NCBI RefSeq assembly: GCF_041734735.1
Contig: NC_134894.1
Location: 57,425,405-57,489,404, forward strand
Direction: 5' to 3'
Length of the DNA stretch: 64,000 nt
Origin: Babylonia areolata
Lineage: Eukaryota > Mollusca > Gastropoda > Neogastropoda > Buccinidae
Made by a program: the position numbers and the translations under genes. Every line of letters starts with the position of its first letter. The first letter of the stretch is position 1. Positions 60,359-64,000 of this stretch are shown here, piece by piece. The notes under the pieces are model-generated. The model did no database searches and was not told the DNA's origin. It saw only the letters and a program-made list of their open reading frames with translations.

Positions 60359-60395
60359 TGCATTCTGGGATGGCTTATCGCTCGCCGCCATATTC
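60359..60395 (+). promoter_or_regulatory. Core promoter boxes of the paralogous locus
   Basis: TGCATTCTGGGAT (60359-60371) followed by CGCCGCCATATTC (60383-60395). Order, strand sense and near-identity match the boxes at 40492-40523 of the minus-strand locus. The second box fits the YY1 core-promoter motif. Confidence 0.6.
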
Positions 60396-60561
60396 GTACA
60401 CGGTGTAGAACAAAGATTTCCGCGGAACGCAATTAATATATTTTGAGGACAGTCCTGTTCGTGTTTGTGTTTTATGTCGCAATATTGCACAACCAATGCG
60501 ACATTACCCACAACCAATCACAAAACAGCTTTCCATTCATGTTTTCAAGCTACTGTTACAG
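60390..60561 (+). other. Noncoding first exon of the paralogous locus
   Basis: Between the YY1-like box and a strong donor GTTACAG|GTAAGA at 60561/60562. No useful open frame with an ATG leads in phase into the next exon, so 5' UTR is inferred. The 5' end is approximate. Confidence 0.5.
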
Positions 60562-61139
60562 GTAAGAGGCTTCGAAAGGGGAAATGAGATGGCTCTGTTT
60601 GCATTGCTTGCGTCACACACGTCATTGAGTGATAATATTGAGTAAGAATGTTGCGTCGGGTGAAATAGATTTCTGAATTTAGGATGCTAGAATAGCACTT
60701 TACCTCGAGCTGGAAGCATATATAACATTAACAATCGCACCGATCGCTCAGATCTGCCTTACGTGCGAGGATGTTATTCAGCCTGTTTTCGCCTTCAGTG
60801 TTGTGTGCACCATGGGTGCGGTGAACCGACTCGAGTAGTACTTTGCATTTGTGTTCTATTACTACTGTATTAGTGTGTGTGTGTGTGTGTGTGTGTCTGT
60901 GTGTGTGTGAAGTGACTGCATAGAACTGTACATTAGTGGCTGCCATGTTTCTGTAATAGTGTAAAATACCGCAGTTGTATGTTCCACAACACTTACAGTT
61001 ACACTGTGTAACTTACACTTTCTGACTATCAAGGAGGTGTCACTGCATTCGAACAAATCCACATGCACAACACCACATCTGCATGCTGATCCCTGACCAA
61101 CAGCATAACCCAACACGCTTTGTCAGGCATTGAGTGCAT

Positions 61140-61425
61140 ACATTTAATATTTGTGTACCCATCCAAGTGGATTTCTCAGTACCACAGAATTTTGCCAGAT
61201 GACAACCCTTGTTGCCATGGGTTCTTTTTCAGTGCACCAACCGACCAAGTGTGTGCTGCACAGGGACCTCGGTTTGTTGCCTCATCTAAACAACTAGATG
61301 CTCAGTTCGATTTTCCAGTCTAACTTAAGAGAAAGGGTGAGAGCAGGATTCGAACCCATGCCCAAATGGACTCTGTATTGGCAGATGAGCACCTTAACCA
61401 TGCTGCCACCTTCCTCCCATATAGT
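61140..61425 (-). mobile_element. Diverged tRNA-headed SINE
   Basis: The inverted head reads GGTGGCAGCATGGTTAAGG and GGGTTCGAATCC (B box). The body keeps a SINE A-like GGGTTCTTT and GACCTCGGTTTG. Older and distinct from the main A copies. Confidence 0.6.
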
Positions 61426-61809
61426 ACAAGTGCAGTGAACTAAGCTGAACTTGGAAGTCTTGAATCACACATTGTGGTGTTTATGTTGTTTGGTTCAGTA
61501 TCAGTGGGGTAGATACATTGATTATTTAGAATTTTCTTTTTTGTAGACAGGTGTACCATGTTTGCTACATCTCTTTGTCTTACAATTATCTTCACAGGGT
61601 GAACAAAAAACATGCACTTCAGGCCAGGGGTTAAAGTTCAAGGTCACAACAAGGCATAAAAAAAAAAGTAAAGAGTAATTGAATTTCATGTAATATTCTC
61701 AAACTTAGCTCTGTGATTAACCATGGACAGAACATGAAGCCTTTGAAAAGTAAAGGTCAGTGTCTCAAATCAGTGATTAAAATGTCATGTAGCGTGATGC
61801 TACACTGAT

Positions 61810-61985
61810 ATGGCCATGTAACAAGATCAAATGACCTTGCCACGACAATCATCCAAGGAACTATGGGAAGACAGAAAAAAAAAATGATGGGCGGACAACA
61901 CTGCACAATGGACAGGGAAACCATTTGCAGAAACACAGGCTTTGACACACAACCATCCTAGAGGAATCTGGTGAACAGTTTCTCT
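61810..61985 (+). mobile_element. LINE 3'-end fragment
   Basis: ATGGCCATGTAACAAGATCA, then GACAATCATCCAAGGAACTA, GGAAGACAG and ACAATGGACAGGGAAACC match 59050-59225 in order. Confidence 0.55.
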
Positions 61986-62626
61986 GTGTGGTGCACGAGT
62001 GACACTTCATAGAGCTCAGAGAGCCACCGGTCTGTTTGCAAAGGAGGTACATACAAATGAGACACAAAAATACTGAAAATAAGGGGGACGGGACCAGTGT
62101 CATGACCACAACATTTCATTGAGAGAGAGAGAGAGACTCAGATTTGGATTAGGATTCGGATTCGGAATGGTTTAATGTACTTTGGCCATCGGCACATATA
62201 ATATGCATATCATGCATATCTCTCGATCACTCATTTTCCTGCCCTCCCCCCATCCCCCTATCCTTACATCCTGAGAGAGAGAGAGAGTTGCATGATGATC
62301 TGCTAAGCAACAGCACTAATTGACTAAAGCAGTGTCCTATTCACTTCTGTTTTTAAGAGTAATATTTTTTTCCCATTCTGTATGCTTGTTTTTTTTCTAT
62401 TTATAGAAGACAAGATGAAATGTGTGTGCATGCACAAATGTGTGTGTGCATGTGTGTGTGTAGGCCTGTGTGACAGATATGCTTGCACATTTGACGTTTA
62501 AATAAAATAAAAAAAAACCCAAACTTTTCTGAAGTTTTATTGTGACTGTGACAGAATGTGATGCACTGGGGCTCCTGTGTTGTTCAAGTGCATGTTTGAG
62601 TCTGTTGCAGTCTTTTGTTAATCTGC

Positions 62627-63692
62627 TTAACCTTCGCTGGCTATCGTGGGTCAGACTCATACACGACCCAGAAGGGTACAAAAACACAAATATCTCAGCC
62701 AGTTCTTAATATTTTTCTATGAAATTTCAGAAATGCTTCCTGCACCTAAAAGGCCAACTTTTGCCAAAAAATGAAAAAAATTCATTACTTAGTTAATGAA
62801 ATGAGTAATTAAAGGTGGCGTTTTAACTACACACGGACGCTTGTGTGGGTTGTGCATGACCCATGCTTTTTAAAGAGGAAAAAACGTGGTCACCCCTCAA
62901 AAGTTTGTGTGGTTCATGCATGACCCATACCTTTTTAATAGTGATTTCAGAAGGTTTAATTTGCAATTAGTGCAGGAAAATAAAGTTTTACTTTCAATAG
63001 CCTCACTACCCCACTACTCTCCCACTACCCCCCCGCCCCCCCTCCCTGCCCCGTTGCTTTCACCTGTCTTCAGCTATAACCCCCTTCCATCCCTTTCTCT
63101 AACAGCATGCACCGGTGTGACTGAATATCTTTGATTGTGCGTGTATAGGATGCTATGAGTCATCTCTCTCTTTCTGTTTCGCTGTCTGTCTGTCGTCTCT
63201 CTGTCTCAGTCTCTCTCTCTCTCTATCTGTCTATCTATCTATGTGTGCATAAGTAGGGTTTGTATGTATGTGCATGTGGTGTTCTGTGTTTGTGTGTGTG
63301 TGTGTGAGTGTATGTATGTGTGTGTGTGTGTATGTGCGTGTGTGTGAATGCATGAGCATGTGTTTCTTCCGAGTGTATGTGTTTGTGTGAGTCTGCGCGT
63401 GCGTGTGCGAGCGCATGTGTGTGTAATTAGTTGTTATGATATGTTTTCCTTTTCTATATTTTGTTATAAGCTTTGGAGGAATATACAGGTTTTTGTCTCT
63501 TTACAAAGTATGGGTCATGCACGACCCACACAAGCTTTGGAGGAATATACAGGTTTTTGTCTCTTTAAAGGTATGGGTCATGGACAACCCACATGAGCTT
63601 CTGTGTGTAGTCAAAAGCAACTCCGGTATGGGTCGTGGACGACCCACATGAGCTTCCGTGTGTAGTCAAAAGCGACAGCCAGCGAAGGTTAA
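62627..63692. mobile_element. TTAA-type nonautonomous element with palindromic repeats, 1.07 kb
   Basis: TTAA ends (62627-62630 and 63689-63692). Terminal repeats CCTTCGCTGGCTATCG and inverted CCTTCGCTGGCTGTCG match at 15 of 16. Inside both ends lie several imperfect palindromes of type GGGTCRTGNACGACCC (near 62645, 62850, 62910, 63511, 63572, 63627). The middle is microsatellite-rich and noncoding. It ends 88 bases before the paralogue's coding exon. Confidence 0.85.
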
Positions 63693-63780
63693 GTATGCCA
63701 CTACATGACCAAATTAATACACATGCATACAGCGAATGAATGATACTGTGAATTAATGTGTTGTTTGCTGTTGTGTGCAG

Positions 63781-64000
63781 TAAAGAAGACTGGTGATCTT
63801 GTGAACATTAAGATGGATGGGGACAAGGCTTCTCGATTCGTTTCTTCCTTGGTGAAGTCTATCCAAGCACTTTGCAATGGCTACATTGATTTCTCCTCCA
63901 GCATTGAAGTCATAGGCCATATTCATTTGAACATCGATCGTTCTGTGAAACTTGACTATGTATTAACAGAGGAAGTCAGCAAATCGGTCAGTGAAGGTTC
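63781..64000 (+). CDS. Paralogue of constant coding exon 1 (cut by window end)
   Basis: Acceptor TTGCTGTTGTGTGCAG at 63780. The ATG at 63813-63815 starts MDGDKASRFVSSLVKSIQAL. It continues with CNGYIDF, GHIHLNIDR and LDYVLTEEVSKSVSE, nearly the same as residues 1-62 of the minus-strand exon at 36323-37083, with mostly conservative changes. The frame is also open back to the acceptor, but the ATG matches the paralogue's start. The exon runs off the window, so its linker and any variable terminal exons are to the right. The two loci point away from the acyltransferase gene and from each other. Confidence 0.85.

Larger units (their letters stand above)
60562..62626 (+). other. First intron of the paralogous locus (left part)
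   Basis: Holds a (GT)n run near 60873-60910, a tRNA-headed repeat (61140-61425), a LINE 3' fragment (61795-61985), GA runs near 62118 and 62274, and GT-rich sequence at 62418-62462. No further exon was found by eye. Confidence 0.4.

Overview
The window looks like nuclear DNA of a gastropod mollusc, probably a caenogastropod. This is inferred from AT-rich, intron-rich sequence, long CA/GA microsatellites, two tRNA-headed SINE families, a conserved-domain SINE tail and many TTAA-flanked piggyBac-type elements. There are no bacterial, organellar, CRISPR or rRNA features. All gene models come from ORFs plus splice signals read by eye; there is no transcript evidence.

The left two thirds (about 3.5-40.5 kb, minus strand) form one large locus. 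It has a noncoding first exon at a YY1-like promoter (about 40.4-40.5 kb) and two constant coding exons (37.08-36.32 kb and 34.82-34.61 kb). These encode a conserved N-terminal block followed by a Ser-rich, SUMO-motif-rich linker. Downstream lies a series of separate stop-terminated exons, each with a phase-1 acceptor matching the phase-1 donor of the second constant exon. Their contents are a FLYWCH-like segment (22.3 kb), two cysteine-rich zinc-binding domains of the piggyBac-transposase C-terminal type (20.9 and 18.5 kb), a tandem pair of Pipsqueak (Psq) helix-turn-helix domains (13.8 kb) and a single Psq domain (3.8 kb). This is the layout of Drosophila lola and mod(mdg4): one constant amino end joined to interchangeable DNA-binding carboxyl ends. 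Two of the ends appear to come from transposases. Two broken piggyBac elements, abutting at one TTAA, sit in the same intron on the same strand (26.1-33.4 kb).

At the right edge (60.4-64.0 kb, plus strand) a paralogue begins. It has nearly the same amino-terminal block and a matching promoter (a GCATTNTGGGAT box plus a GCCGCCATNTTC box), so the locus family is duplicated in opposite orientation.

Between the two lies a five-exon plus-strand gene (42.3-47.5 kb) for a 353-residue GNAT protein of the glycine N-acyltransferase-like family. It is followed by repeat-rich sequence, including a 1.75 kb minisatellite that is open in all three minus-strand frames.

The rest is introns and spacers filled with SINEs, short TTAA-type nonautonomous elements, a recurring 0.5-0.6 kb foldback element, LINE fragments, minisatellites and microsatellites.
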